Positions 25,943 through 35,437 of a stretch of 64,000 nt of DNA are shown one piece after another; position 1 is the first letter of the stretch; the number at the start of each line of letters is the position of its first letter. The notes beneath the pieces are model-generated. The model was not told the DNA's origin. It saw nothing but the letters and a program-made list of their open reading frames with translations, and made no database searches. The stretch is from Alcanivoracaceae bacterium. GTDB lineage: Bacteria > Pseudomonadota > Gammaproteobacteria > Xanthomonadales > Marinicellaceae. The stretch spans positions 1 to 64,000 of the forward strand of contig JADGEI010000017.1 in assembly GCA_016744455.1 (NCBI GenBank), given 5' to 3'. The position numbers were made by a program, and so were the translations under genes.

Positions 25943-28525
25943 ATGAAGGCAAACGAGTTCAATCATTTTGAAGTTAGAAAAGAAAGGCTTGTATTGCTTT
26001 TTGATGCTTTGTTATCTTCACAAATTGGGATGTTTATTGCCGCCATCGTATTGGCTTATATACTTTTTGGTTTTATAGCTACTAAAATTTTAATAATATG
26101 GTTTTCTGTATTATTTATTTCAATTGTATATCGTTTACTTCTTTATTTTTCATTTTTTAAAATACAGATTAAAAATAAGAGTGATGTTCAAAACTGGGAG
26201 AACCGATTTTTATTAGGCGTATTATTGTCTTCAATTTCTTGGGGTTCTGCAGGGTATTATTTATTCCCTCATAATGATGTCATACATCAAGCATTTCTAG
26301 AAGTTGTTTTGATAGGTGTTGCCTCAGTTTCAATTGGTACACTTTCACCAAATTTGCGCGCTATTCTATTATTTATCCCAATAACTTTACTACCTGTATC
26401 AATAAATGCTTGGTTATCTGGGCATATTACGGGATTTCCTTTATTTATCTTGATTATAATTTTTATTTTAGTTTCTTATAGTGCAGCTAAGAGGTTTAAT
26501 ACGACGCTAGTTGAAATATTATCATTACGCTATAAGACAAAAAAACATGAGAAGGCTTTACAGCAAAGTGAAGAAAAGTATCGCCTGCTTTATGAAAAAT
26601 CTGAAGATCCTATGATGGTCATTTCCAATAATAAGTTTTCATTGGCAAATATGGCTGCTGTTAGATTGTTTGGATATAGCTCAGAAGAACATTTTATGAG
26701 GGCCCCTGTATGGGATTTATCTCCAAAATACCAACCTTGTGGTATGTTATCAAAAGAAAAATCGATTAAGTATATGAAGGTCGTGAAAGATAAAGGGCAT
26801 CATGAGTTCGAATGGACTTATACAAAGTTAAATGGAGGTCATTATGTGTCTGAGGTAACATTAACTCGAATTCCATCAGATGCAGAAGCATCTGTCTTTT
26901 GTGTTTTTAGAGATGTTTCAAAAAATAAGGCCATTGAAAAAAAATTAAAAGATGCTTTTGATCTTGCGGAATCTGCCAATATTGCAAAATCTAACTTTTT
27001 AGCAAATGTGAGCCATGAAATACGTACACCAATGAACAGCATAATTGGATATTCAGATTTATTAGTAGCTTCTGAAATTTCACAGAAACAAAAAAGTCAG
27101 GTACAAGCTATTCGTAGTAGTGCTAAAGATTTGTTAGTTATCATCAATGATATTTTGGACTATTCTAAAATAGAAGCGGGACAGCTTAGCTTAAATGCTA
27201 ATGTCTTTAATCTAAATGAACTATTTCAGAACCTCTATTTAAGAGTTGAAACCTTAATTAAAAAGAAAAACTTAAATTTTATATGTAATATTCCACAAGA
27301 ACTGCAAACATGGTATTTTGGTGATTCAGTTAAATTATTGCAAATTTTAATAAATTTAGTAGGTAATGCCATAAAGTTTACCAAAGAAGGCAAAATAGAG
27401 GTTAATTGCAAAGAAGTATCGAATAAGAATGGATTTACAATCATACATTTTACTGTCAAAGATACAGGAATAGGTATTGCCAAGGATCAATTCAATTCTA
27501 TTTTTAGTCGTTTCACCCAAGTTGATAATTCATCATCAAGAAAGCTAGGAGGAACTGGATTGGGTTTGAGTATTAGCCAGGAATTAACCCAGTTTATGGG
27601 TGGTGAAATTGGGTTTGATAGTGAAGAAAACTTAGGCAGTGAATTTTGGTTTACTATTAGATTAAAGAAGTCTAGTATGCCTATCATAGAAAATCAACAG
27701 GATAACCTGGCTAATCCTCTGCATTATTTTCATGCACGTGTATTAATAGTCGATGACAATGAAACAAACTTGTTGGTGGCACAAGAAGTTATAAAATCGC
27801 TTGGTGTAAGTACGACGACAGTATTAAGTGGGCACAAAGCGATTAAAATATTAAAACAGCAAGAATTTGACCTTGTTTTTATGGACTGTCAAATGCCTGT
27901 ATTAGATGGGTTTGAAACAACGAAAATGATTCGAAATCCTAAAAATAAAGCCCTAAATCCCAACATGCCAATAATTGCTATCACTGCTAACGCAATGCAA
28001 GGGACAAAAGAAAAGTGTTTAGATATAGGAATGAATGACTATATTCCCAAACCTATTGATGTAGCACTAATTCGAGAAAAATTAGAATATTGGCTTAACA
28101 AGGATAAAAACAATCAGTTAGATTTGAAAAATAAGCAAAAACATCGAGTAATAAATACACATCAAGGAGCGATTTTGTTTGATTACCCTGCTATTCATGA
28201 ACGTTTAGGTGGTAATCTTGAATTAATAAATAAAGTGCTTAAAAAATTTGTCAATAGCATTGAAAATCAAATTGAAGATGTTAGAGTGCTTGTGAAAAAC
28301 AAGGAATTTGATGCAATTGCTGTCTTAGCACATAAATTAAAAGGTTCTGTTTCAACAATAGGTTGTGATCAATTAAATTTACTTATTATTGATATTGAAC
28401 AAGCTGGAAAGGATCAAGATTTAAGAAAAATACAACAGCTAATTCCTGCAATTATATTTAGCTACCAAATTTCAAAACAAGCCATCGAAAAAAAGTTACC
28501 TGAGATTTTGTTACCTGATTCATGA
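25943..28525 (+). CDS. Hybrid sensor histidine kinase (TM-PAS-HisKA-HATPase-REC-Hpt)
   Basis: The product is 860 residues. About six membrane helices (25-190) are followed by a PAS domain (~205-325: Y-R-L-L-Y-E-K-S-E-D-P-M-M-V). Then come HisKA with H358 (V-S-H-E-I-R-T-P-M-N-S), HATPase (N-box L-V-G-N-A-I-K-F-T, G1 D-T-G-I-G-I, G2 G-G-T-G-L-G-L-S), a receiver domain with D648 (M-D-C-Q-M-P), and a C-terminal Hpt domain with H797 (L-A-H-K-L-K-G). It is a complete BarA/ArcB-type phosphorelay in one protein. The signal is unknown and no cognate response regulator is adjacent. Confidence 0.93.
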   Translation: MKANEFNHFEVRKERLVLLFDALLSSQIGMFIAAIVLAYILFGFIATKILIIWFSVLFISIVYRLLLYFSFFKIQIKNKSDVQNWENRFLLGVLLSSISWGSAGYYLFPHNDVIHQAFLEVVLIGVASVSIGTLSPNLRAILLFIPITLLPVSINAWLSGHITGFPLFILIIIFILVSYSAAKRFNTTLVEILSLRYKTKKHEKALQQSEEKYRLLYEKSEDPMMVISNNKFSLANMAAVRLFGYSSEEHFMRAPVWDLSPKYQPCGMLSKEKSIKYMKVVKDKGHHEFEWTYTKLNGGHYVSEVTLTRIPSDAEASVFCVFRDVSKNKAIEKKLKDAFDLAESANIAKSNFLANVSHEIRTPMNSIIGYSDLLVASEISQKQKSQVQAIRSSAKDLLVIINDILDYSKIEAGQLSLNANVFNLNELFQNLYLRVETLIKKKNLNFICNIPQELQTWYFGDSVKLLQILINLVGNAIKFTKEGKIEVNCKEVSNKNGFTIIHFTVKDTGIGIAKDQFNSIFSRFTQVDNSSSRKLGGTGLGLSISQELTQFMGGEIGFDSEENLGSEFWFTIRLKKSSMPIIENQQDNLANPLHYFHARVLIVDDNETNLLVAQEVIKSLGVSTTTVLSGHKAIKILKQQEFDLVFMDCQMPVLDGFETTKMIRNPKNKALNPNMPIIAITANAMQGTKEKCLDIGMNDYIPKPIDVALIREKLEYWLNKDKNNQLDLKNKQKHRVINTHQGAILFDYPAIHERLGGNLELINKVLKKFVNSIENQIEDVRVLVKNKEFDAIAVLAHKLKGSVSTIGCDQLNLLIIDIEQAGKDQDLRKIQQLIPAIIFSYQISKQAIEKKLPEILLPDS

Positions 28526-28540
28526 GAATTAAAAATTTGT

Positions 28541-28608
28541 AAAATAGCCATTTGAATTTATCACCTGAGTAATGCTTCCTAGAATTTTCAATTTCGAATG
28601 GCTGTTTT
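28541..28608. terminator. Imperfect inverted repeat between convergent genes
   Basis: Arms 28541-28556 (AAAATAGCCATTTGAA) and 28593-28608 pair at 14 of 16 positions with a long internal loop. It lies between the hybrid kinase and the convergent DUF98 gene and ends in a T-run, so it could act as a weak bidirectional terminator. Confidence 0.35.
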
Positions 28609-28665
28609 CTCTGTGTGTTGTGATTTTAACCCCTCGGTAAAATATAGGGTTTAAGTGATTCACAA

Positions 28666-29160
28666 TTATAATATATTGTTCTTAAGCTCTTTAAATCTTT
28701 CAATTGGAAATGATTCTGATATTTCCATAATGACCTTATTATTATTGTATACCAGGTAGGTTCTATTCAATAATTCAGACTCTTTTTTAAAGCCAGAAGT
28801 TTCTCTATCAGATGATATTAATTTCTGAAGCTTTGTCAGTTTTTTATATGTCTCAACTTGATAAAGTTCCCATAGACTACCAATAGGTTTGTTTCTCGTG
28901 ATTAAATCATCTACAAACTGCTGAGTTAAGTTAGCTAGGTAAATTTTTGACTCAGCGTAGAGCCAGTTGATGTTTGACGATTTTCCTTGTAAATAAATCT
29001 GCCTATTTAAAATATCCCCATCTGTATTAGGAGTGATTTTTTCTGATAATTTAACTACTTTGATTTCTTCTTGTGTTAAAAGTTTTATGAGTTCTGTAAC
29101 AGTTCCATCAGTCTTCATGAGTAGTTGTAAAGAAAGTGGGTAGTGTGATAAATTGAGCAT
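28666..29160 (-). CDS. DUF98 / chorismate-lyase-like protein
   Basis: The product is 164 residues. The N-terminus L-L-M-K-T-D-G-T-V-T-E-L, then R-Q-I-Y-L-Q-G, then A-E-S-K-I-Y and K-P-I-G-S-L-W-E-L-Y, match my memory of DUF98 (PF01947). That family shares the UbiC chorismate pyruvate-lyase fold. The exact reaction in this subfamily is unclear; releasing 4-hydroxybenzoate from chorismate is one possibility. Its ATG shares a base with the patatin stop codon (TAATG), so it is the last gene of a MATE-patatin-DUF98 operon. The link between these functions is unknown. Confidence 0.65.
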   Translation of the reverse strand: MLNLSHYPLSLQLLMKTDGTVTELIKLLTQEEIKVVKLSEKITPNTDGDILNRQIYLQGKSSNINWLYAESKIYLANLTQQFVDDLITRNKPIGSLWELYQVETYKKLTKLQKLISSDRETSGFKKESELLNRTYLVYNNNKVIMEISESFPIERFKELKNNIL

Positions 29161-31382
29161 TAAAAACCAGTTCCCAATCTTAGATAGAATCTAAAGTCAC
29201 CACCATCAGAGTACCCACTACCAAGAAATAATACAGTGTTGGCCACATCCAAAGAAATACCTGCTGAATAGCCATAAATCATATCTTCGAACTTTATATG
29301 GTGTTGCCAAACATTGCCAAAATGGCCTTTCATGATAAATTTAGGTGAACCAAAAACTGGCAGGTTGATCTTGTCTAATTCAGTAAAAGCACCAATTTCC
29401 ATAACAATGGCATTTAATCCAAGTAAAGAGTGTTGGGGGTACCCAGCAAAATTATCTAATCCTCCATAGGCAAATAAAATTTCCCCATCATTTGCATCGT
29501 TAACAAAATCGCCTTGGAAACCAAGGTGTATGGCTGTGTTATCTGAAATTTCAAATCGTTGAAATATGTCAAAATTAAGCCATTGTACTTTGTTAAAAAT
29601 TCCAATTTCCGTATGTAAATCGATACCTGAACGAGCATAAATTGATTTATTCAATGTATCTAAACCATATCGAAATCTCAAGCCAAAAGTGCTATTGATA
29701 GCGGTATCAAATGTGGATTTATTGATGACTGAGGCCACATTTTGGTCCATAAACCACAGTCCTGTACGTAGTTCACTATTTTCAGTTAAATTAGCTCCAA
29801 CATCAATGCCAAAACGAAAATCTTTAATGTCGTATTCACCAGTTGGTTGTATATCAAAATCATCATCAATATTTTGACCTATAAGCGATGGGTTAAATAT
29901 GTTTCCATAAAAACGCCGGCTGTCTTTTGACATAAGCAGATTTGCACTTAGGAAATATTTGTCCGCAAAATCAATGGGTTGGTTGAGTTCAGACTTCCAT
30001 TGTAAGATGCTGCCAATACTTATATCATTTATCCATTCGCCACCTTTAGAATTGATGTTGTAGCGGTGATGCCTCGCTAATAGTGAAACTCGCGTATTGG
30101 AATCAAAATCATCTGCAACTTTTAATCCAAATTTGAGGTAATCAGGCCCCCAGTTTTTTTCTTGAACTTTAAATTCAATGCCTTGCTGCCCTTTTTCATT
30201 TTTAACGACTTTATATGTTACAGTTAGGATGTCATTATCAATGGCTAGTTCATCGGCTAAATCTTGAATTTTAGCAACGACAAATGGTGTATTTAATAAC
30301 GTATTGGTCTTATTGCTCAATCTTTCTATTGATGTCCTTTTATTCCCGATAAAGCTAACAAATTCAATGGTTTTTGGTATTTCCCTAATCAAAAGATTAC
30401 GAGAATCAAGTGAAGTAAGGTAATCATTATCATCCAAGCTTAAATGGTCTAAGACCAGTGATTTAGCTTTAACACCATTCATACCCGCAGTAATGAACTC
30501 TTGATATTTTATAAAATCTCCAGCTCCTAAATCTTTTAAATCAGGTGCTATAACAATATCAGCTTGGCCTAATGATTGAATAGTGTTTTGAACCAATGCA
30601 ACATCAACACTTTGATAAGAAACTGAAATGATGGATGAATCTTCGTCAATTTTATTTAACGGTGATGATATGTTGACGGCGATGACAATATCGGCCCCCA
30701 TCATTTTTGCCACATCTACAGGTAAATTATTTAATATGCCACCATCTGCTAAAAAACGCCCATGATGTTCTATGGGTCCAAAAACCAATGGAACTGCCAT
30801 GGAGGCACGCATTGCCATGGCTAAATCACCATGATCAATGACATAAGGTTCAGCTGCATTTAGGTCTGTTGCGATGGCTCGAAAAGGAATAGGGTAGTTA
30901 TCGAAGCTCTGGGTTTTAATTGAGCCTACAATCCTTTGAAGTTCAAGCATTAATTGTTGGCCACCGGCAAATCCTTTAGCACTTTTAGGTCCTTCTTTTG
31001 ATAGTCCAAACTCTAAATCGACAAAATAATCTTTGTCTGCCTGTTTGGCACTGTATTGTTGTTTTTTTCTATCTACATTTGCTCGAAAAACTCTATCCCA
31101 ATCTACCGATTTAACTACCCACTCTAAGTCATCAGTGCTCATGCCAGTAGCATATAAACCACCTATAATACTTCCCATAGAAGTGCCTGCAATGTAATCA
31201 ATAGGAATTTTTTTCGCTTCTAAAGCTCTGAGTACTCCAATATGGGCAAGTCCTCTTGCTCCACCACCAGATAATACCAGTCCAATCTTTGGACGATTTC
31301 TATCATAGGCAGATAGTTGACTTGTGATAAACAATATTATCACAAGTAGTATGAATTTTAGTTTCCCCAATTTTTTTTCCAA
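29160..31382 (-). CDS. PlpD-type patatin phospholipase autotransporter (type Vd secretion)
   Basis: The product is 740 residues. The signal peptide spans ~9-25. The patatin lipase domain (~30-330) shows the oxyanion G-G-G-A-R-G, nucleophile G-T-S68-M-G-S, and catalytic D213 in A-D-G-G. A POTRA-like segment (~335-420) and a C-terminal 16-strand-like beta-barrel (~430-740) ending in a phenylalanine (L-G-T-G-F) follow. This is the RssA/PlpD layout, with lipase exported through its own barrel. The only candidate starts are TTG codons (31382, or 31370 with GGAA upstream). It overlaps the MATE gene by up to 25 bases and is coupled to the DUF98 gene. Confidence 0.88.
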   Translation of the reverse strand: MEKKLGKLKFILLVIILFITSQLSAYDRNRPKIGLVLSGGGARGLAHIGVLRALEAKKIPIDYIAGTSMGSIIGGLYATGMSTDDLEWVVKSVDWDRVFRANVDRKKQQYSAKQADKDYFVDLEFGLSKEGPKSAKGFAGGQQLMLELQRIVGSIKTQSFDNYPIPFRAIATDLNAAEPYVIDHGDLAMAMRASMAVPLVFGPIEHHGRFLADGGILNNLPVDVAKMMGADIVIAVNISSPLNKIDEDSSIISVSYQSVDVALVQNTIQSLGQADIVIAPDLKDLGAGDFIKYQEFITAGMNGVKAKSLVLDHLSLDDNDYLTSLDSRNLLIREIPKTIEFVSFIGNKRTSIERLSNKTNTLLNTPFVVAKIQDLADELAIDNDILTVTYKVVKNEKGQQGIEFKVQEKNWGPDYLKFGLKVADDFDSNTRVSLLARHHRYNINSKGGEWINDISIGSILQWKSELNQPIDFADKYFLSANLLMSKDSRRFYGNIFNPSLIGQNIDDDFDIQPTGEYDIKDFRFGIDVGANLTENSELRTGLWFMDQNVASVINKSTFDTAINSTFGLRFRYGLDTLNKSIYARSGIDLHTEIGIFNKVQWLNFDIFQRFEISDNTAIHLGFQGDFVNDANDGEILFAYGGLDNFAGYPQHSLLGLNAIVMEIGAFTELDKINLPVFGSPKFIMKGHFGNVWQHHIKFEDMIYGYSAGISLDVANTVLFLGSGYSDGGDFRFYLRLGTGF

Positions 31383-32659
31383 TTTCTAAAATAAATATGT
31401 ATTGACAATGACCTCACAATAAAAAATCCAAGAAAAGCTAACCACAATCCATGGTTATCATAGGCTCTTAGTGAGTACCATAATGGAATATAACAAAATA
31501 TTGTGGCAATAACCATAGAATTTCTCATTATTTTTGCTTGTGTAGTAGCAACAAATAATCCATCATAGACAAAACTTGGCATGGCAATAATAGGTATAAT
31601 AACTAACCAGAATATATAATTTTTTGCATACTCTTGCACTTGGACAATAGAAGTTAATAGACTAACTATTTCATTACCCCATACATAGAAAAGAAGACTG
31701 AATAATAGAGCAACATTGAAAGAAATAATAAAAACATGATGCAAAATATTTTCTAAATGTTTTTTATCGCGCTTACCATAGGCTGCTCCACATAAAGACT
31801 CTACTGCGTGAGCAAAACCATCAAGGCCATAAGACATAAGATAAAAGAAATTGATTAGTACGGCATTAGCGGCCAATGATAGTTCACCTAATCGTGCGCT
31901 TCCCTTTGTCATCAATGCAAATACTGTCATCAAGCACAATGTACGGATAAAAATATCACGATTAAGAACTAGCAGTTGTATAATTTCTTTACGTGCAGAA
32001 ATCCACTGCTTAAATTGGTTTAAAGTTGGGATTGAATAGTGTGTTTTTATTAAAAAAATAATGCCTAATACTAAAGCTAAGTATTCAGAAATAACTGACC
32101 CATAAGCAACACCAGCTATCCCCCATTTGAACTCCATCACAAATATATAATCTAATATCATATTGCCAACTTGGTTGACTAACATGATCCATAATACTTT
32201 TCTTGAATGTTGAATGGCTAAAAAATAACCAACAAAAACATAAATCACTAAAGTGGCTGGAGCTGAAAGAATACGAATAGAAAAATACTGCCTCGCCATA
32301 TCTGCTGCAAGCCCATTTTCTGCAGTTAAACGTAAAGCAAGTGTTTCAATCCAGGATTGAAATAAAATTAATAATAAAGCAATCAATAGGGCAACAACTA
32401 AAGCTTGAGTAAGCTGCCTGGAAATTTTTTCTAAGTGATTGTTGCCAAAAGATTGTGCTATAAGCCCTGTAGTACTAAGTTTTAAAAAGCTAAATCCCAA
32501 AAATATAACGTTAAATATTGTAGCACCAATATTAATGGAGGCTAAGTAAACAGGCGAGTCCAAATGCCCTAAAATTGCGGTGTCTACAATCCCTAACATC
32601 GGTATGCTGATAGCCGATAATATCATTGGAATAGCAACAGAAAATATTTTTTTATACAT
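31358..32659 (-). CDS. MATE-family efflux transporter (DinF-like)
   Basis: The product is ~433 residues with about 12 hydrophobic helices, matching the MATE fold that exports drugs and metabolites using a proton or sodium gradient. The N-terminal segment I-P-M-L-G-I-V-D-T-A-I-L-G-H-L is typical of the DinF branch. I chose the ATG at 32659 (M-Y-K-K-I-F-S-V-A-I-P) over a GTG 15 bases upstream. The 3' end overlaps the patatin gene, so the two are probably co-transcribed. The substrate cannot be told from sequence. Confidence 0.9.
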   Translation of the reverse strand: MYKKIFSVAIPMILSAISIPMLGIVDTAILGHLDSPVYLASINIGATIFNVIFLGFSFLKLSTTGLIAQSFGNNHLEKISRQLTQALVVALLIALLLILFQSWIETLALRLTAENGLAADMARQYFSIRILSAPATLVIYVFVGYFLAIQHSRKVLWIMLVNQVGNMILDYIFVMEFKWGIAGVAYGSVISEYLALVLGIIFLIKTHYSIPTLNQFKQWISARKEIIQLLVLNRDIFIRTLCLMTVFALMTKGSARLGELSLAANAVLINFFYLMSYGLDGFAHAVESLCGAAYGKRDKKHLENILHHVFIISFNVALLFSLLFYVWGNEIVSLLTSIVQVQEYAKNYIFWLVIIPIIAMPSFVYDGLFVATTQAKIMRNSMVIATIFCYIPLWYSLRAYDNHGLWLAFLGFFIVRSLSIHIYFRNWKKNWGN

Positions 32660-32738
32660 ACTGACTTTTAGCACATGAAAGAAACGATAAGCTTTGATAA
32701 AATGATTAAATTATTAAATCATTGTTGAAAATTAAATC

Positions 32739-33764
32739 ATGACAGATAAACGTTATCCTGTAAATAAACAAAGAACTAAAAGAAGTAAATTAAAAATCAT
32801 TAAATGGTTTTTAATTTTCTTTGTACTTAGTAATATTGCCTTGATGTTTTATTATGATCGAAAACCTGAATTATTTGATGTCAATAAAATCGCAAAAAAA
32901 CGATCTGATTTACATGGGCATAAAACAGTTGTAGGCTTTACCACATCAGCTACATTACTTGAGGTTGCTGATAGATTATTACATAAACCAGGTGGGTATT
33001 TAACCAATGACAAATTGCCACCATCAGTTTTTATGGACAACATACCTAATTGGGAATACGGCGTTCTAGTTCAAATTCGTGATTTAGCTCGAACATTGCG
33101 CAATGACTTTAGTCGATCACAATCTCAGTCTTTAGAAGATGAAGATTTAAAAGAGTCGGATCCTAAATTTCATTTTGACGATAACTCTTGGATTGTGCCA
33201 AGAACTGAAGATCAATACCGAGAAGGAATGGATTATTTGCATCAATATTTAGATCGGTTATCTGATGATAATGATGCAGATGCACAGTTCTATGCCCGTG
33301 CGGACAACCTTGTTATTTATTTAACTATTGTAGAAAAGAGATTGGGTGGACTTTCTCAAAAATTAAGTGCAAGTGTGGCTAAAGAAAGACTTAATACTGA
33401 TTTAAGTGGTGACACGGCAGCTCAACAATCAACTTATAAGCCAAGTGAACTAAAAGTGAAAACTGATTGGTTTAAAATTGATGATAATTTTTATGAGGCT
33501 CGTGGATCGACTTGGGCATTAATACACTTTCTAAAAGCGATGGAAGTTGATTTTAATGCAGTATTAATCAAAAAGAATGCGCTTATAAGTTTACGTCAAA
33601 TTATACGTGAACTGGAATCAACTCAAGAGTCTATATGGACTCCTATGATACTTAATGGCTCAGGTTTTGGTTTCTTTGCTAACCATTCTTTAGTCATGGC
33701 TTCTTATATATCACGTGCAAATGCAGGTATCATAGACTTAAGACAATTGTTGGAAAATGGTTAG
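32739..33764 (+). CDS. DUF2333 family protein
   Basis: The product is 341 residues. A single N-terminal membrane helix (~20-38: I-I-K-W-F-L-I-F-F-V-L-S) is followed by a periplasmic-type domain. The phrases G-Y-L-T-N-D-K-L-P-P, Y-G-V-L-V-Q-I-R-D-L-A-R, S-R-S-Q-S-Q-S, and F-Y-A-R-A-D-N-L match DUF2333 as I remember it, a conserved proteobacterial family without an assigned function. It is divergent from the MATE gene, and the subtilase gene begins 20 bases downstream, so these two may share a transcript. Confidence 0.88.
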   Translation: MTDKRYPVNKQRTKRSKLKIIKWFLIFFVLSNIALMFYYDRKPELFDVNKIAKKRSDLHGHKTVVGFTTSATLLEVADRLLHKPGGYLTNDKLPPSVFMDNIPNWEYGVLVQIRDLARTLRNDFSRSQSQSLEDEDLKESDPKFHFDDNSWIVPRTEDQYREGMDYLHQYLDRLSDDNDADAQFYARADNLVIYLTIVEKRLGGLSQKLSASVAKERLNTDLSGDTAAQQSTYKPSELKVKTDWFKIDDNFYEARGSTWALIHFLKAMEVDFNAVLIKKNALISLRQIIRELESTQESIWTPMILNGSGFGFFANHSLVMASYISRANAGIIDLRQLLENG

Positions 33765-33784
33765 TTTTATGTTTTAATGATCGG

Positions 33785-35254
33785 ATGAAAATATTTACAC
33801 TCTTAGCAAGCATTGGCATCGCATTCGTATCTAATGCACAAAACGATAAAGTGTCCAAGCAGTTGCAACTTGAATTAAACACAAATGAACAAGTAGAATT
33901 GTATTTGTTGTTAAATAATCAAAAAGTAATAAAGGCATCAAAGTCAACATCTAGAATTCAACGGTTGAAATCTGTTATTTCTCAGTTAAAGATTAATGCA
34001 GAAAGTAGTCGAAGTAGGTTTGAACAGCGCGTAGCAAAATTCTCAAAGGCTTATCAATTTTATTGGGTAAATAATTCTGTGTGGATTAAAACCAATAGTA
34101 AAGATGCCGATAAGATTATCGCTTCAAATGAAGTGTTTAGAGCTTTTTCAAATTCCAAGCAAAAACTTGAAATTATCTCCGAAAAACTCGTATCTCCTAA
34201 TACCATTAATTCAGTTGGTTGGGGTTCAACTATGATTAATGCTCCTGATGTATGGAATATGGGGATAAGAGGGCAAGGAGTTCTCATAGCTGGACAAGAC
34301 ACTGGTTATCAATGGAATCATGAGTCACTGATAGAAAAATATGCCGGATGGGATGGTGCTAATGTAGATCACAATTACCATTGGCATGATTCAATTGCCA
34401 ACCCAAATATCCCTTGCCTCGATGGACAGAATAATTCAGCAAGTTGTGATGACCATGGGCATGGTACACACACCATGGGTACCATGGTTGGTGATGATGG
34501 CGTTGGTAACCAAGTTGGTATTGCGCCTGATGCAAAATGGATTGGTTGCAGAAATATGGATCAAGGAAATGGGACACCACAAAGTTATACCGAATGTTTT
34601 CAATTTTTCTTAGAGCCTACAGACTTAAATGGTGAAAATCCAGATGTCACTAAAGCACCGCATATTATTAACAATTCATGGGGGTGTCCAGTGAGTGAAG
34701 GATGTACTCAGCCCAATGCACTTGAATCTGTTGTCAATAATGTTGTAAATGCAGGTATTTTAGTAGTGGCAGCAGCGGGTAACAGCGGCTCTGGTTGTGG
34801 AACAGTAAGGGATCCTATAGCCATCTATGATAAAACATTTACTATTGGTTCTACGACTTCGAGTGATACCATTTCAAGCTTTAGTTCCAGAGGTGCAGTT
34901 ACTGTAGATGGAAGTAATCGAATTAAACCAGATATGTCTGCACCTGGCAGTTCTATTCGGTCTGCTTCATTGGGTGGGGGGTATACCAGTTTAAGTGGTA
35001 CTAGCATGGCATCGCCTCATGTGGCAGGTGTTGCAGCATTATTGATATCAGCCAACCCAGCTCTGGCAGGCAACCCCGAACAACTTAAAGAAATATTATT
35101 AAATTCCAGCCTCGCAAAAACATCCAATCAAAATTGTAATGGAACATCAGGCTCTACTATCCCCAATAATACTTTTGGTTGGGGTAGGTTAGATGCCTTG
35201 GCAGCAGTTACTCAAGCCACTGCACATCTTGTATTTAGCAATGGTTTTGAGTAA
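33785..35254 (+). CDS. Secreted subtilisin-like serine protease (S8) with F-S-N-G-F-E tail
   Basis: The product is 489 residues. The signal peptide is ~1-18 (ending S-N-A). A propeptide-like region runs to ~145, then the peptidase S8 domain. The catalytic triad is complete: D172 (A-G-Q-D-T-G), H226 (H-G-H-G-T-H), S407 (G-T-S-M-A-S-P-H), with oxyanion N333 (A-A-G-N-S-G). Cysteine pairs in the catalytic domain suggest disulphides. The last residues are L-V-F-S-N-G-F-E, directly before the stop, the tail shared with several exported proteins here. It probably degrades extracellular protein or matures neighbouring secreted proteins. Confidence 0.95.
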   Translation: MKIFTLLASIGIAFVSNAQNDKVSKQLQLELNTNEQVELYLLLNNQKVIKASKSTSRIQRLKSVISQLKINAESSRSRFEQRVAKFSKAYQFYWVNNSVWIKTNSKDADKIIASNEVFRAFSNSKQKLEIISEKLVSPNTINSVGWGSTMINAPDVWNMGIRGQGVLIAGQDTGYQWNHESLIEKYAGWDGANVDHNYHWHDSIANPNIPCLDGQNNSASCDDHGHGTHTMGTMVGDDGVGNQVGIAPDAKWIGCRNMDQGNGTPQSYTECFQFFLEPTDLNGENPDVTKAPHIINNSWGCPVSEGCTQPNALESVVNNVVNAGILVVAAAGNSGSGCGTVRDPIAIYDKTFTIGSTTSSDTISSFSSRGAVTVDGSNRIKPDMSAPGSSIRSASLGGGYTSLSGTSMASPHVAGVAALLISANPALAGNPEQLKEILLNSSLAKTSNQNCNGTSGSTIPNNTFGWGRLDALAAVTQATAHLVFSNGFE

Positions 35255-35437
35255 TTGTTATTGCTGTAAATGCATTGGAATTTGAAAGAGGTTTAACAAC
35301 ATTCGTTTACTCTCAATAAATGTGTGAAATTGATACAGAATAGGCATATCTAATATTCGTTAATTAAAACTCTCTAGTATGAACCTAACTTGATTTTACA
35401 TGCCTCATAAGATCAAATAAAGCACACAAATACTTGT

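Noticed and set aside
31370-31382. Possible broken start of the patatin gene
   Set aside because: There is no ATG, but TTG codons with a purine-rich stretch allow initiation, and the signal peptide follows intact, so it is treated as functional.
35255-35437. Possible terminator between the subtilase and beta-helix genes
   Set aside because: No convincing stem with a T-run was found; only AT-rich sequence is seen.
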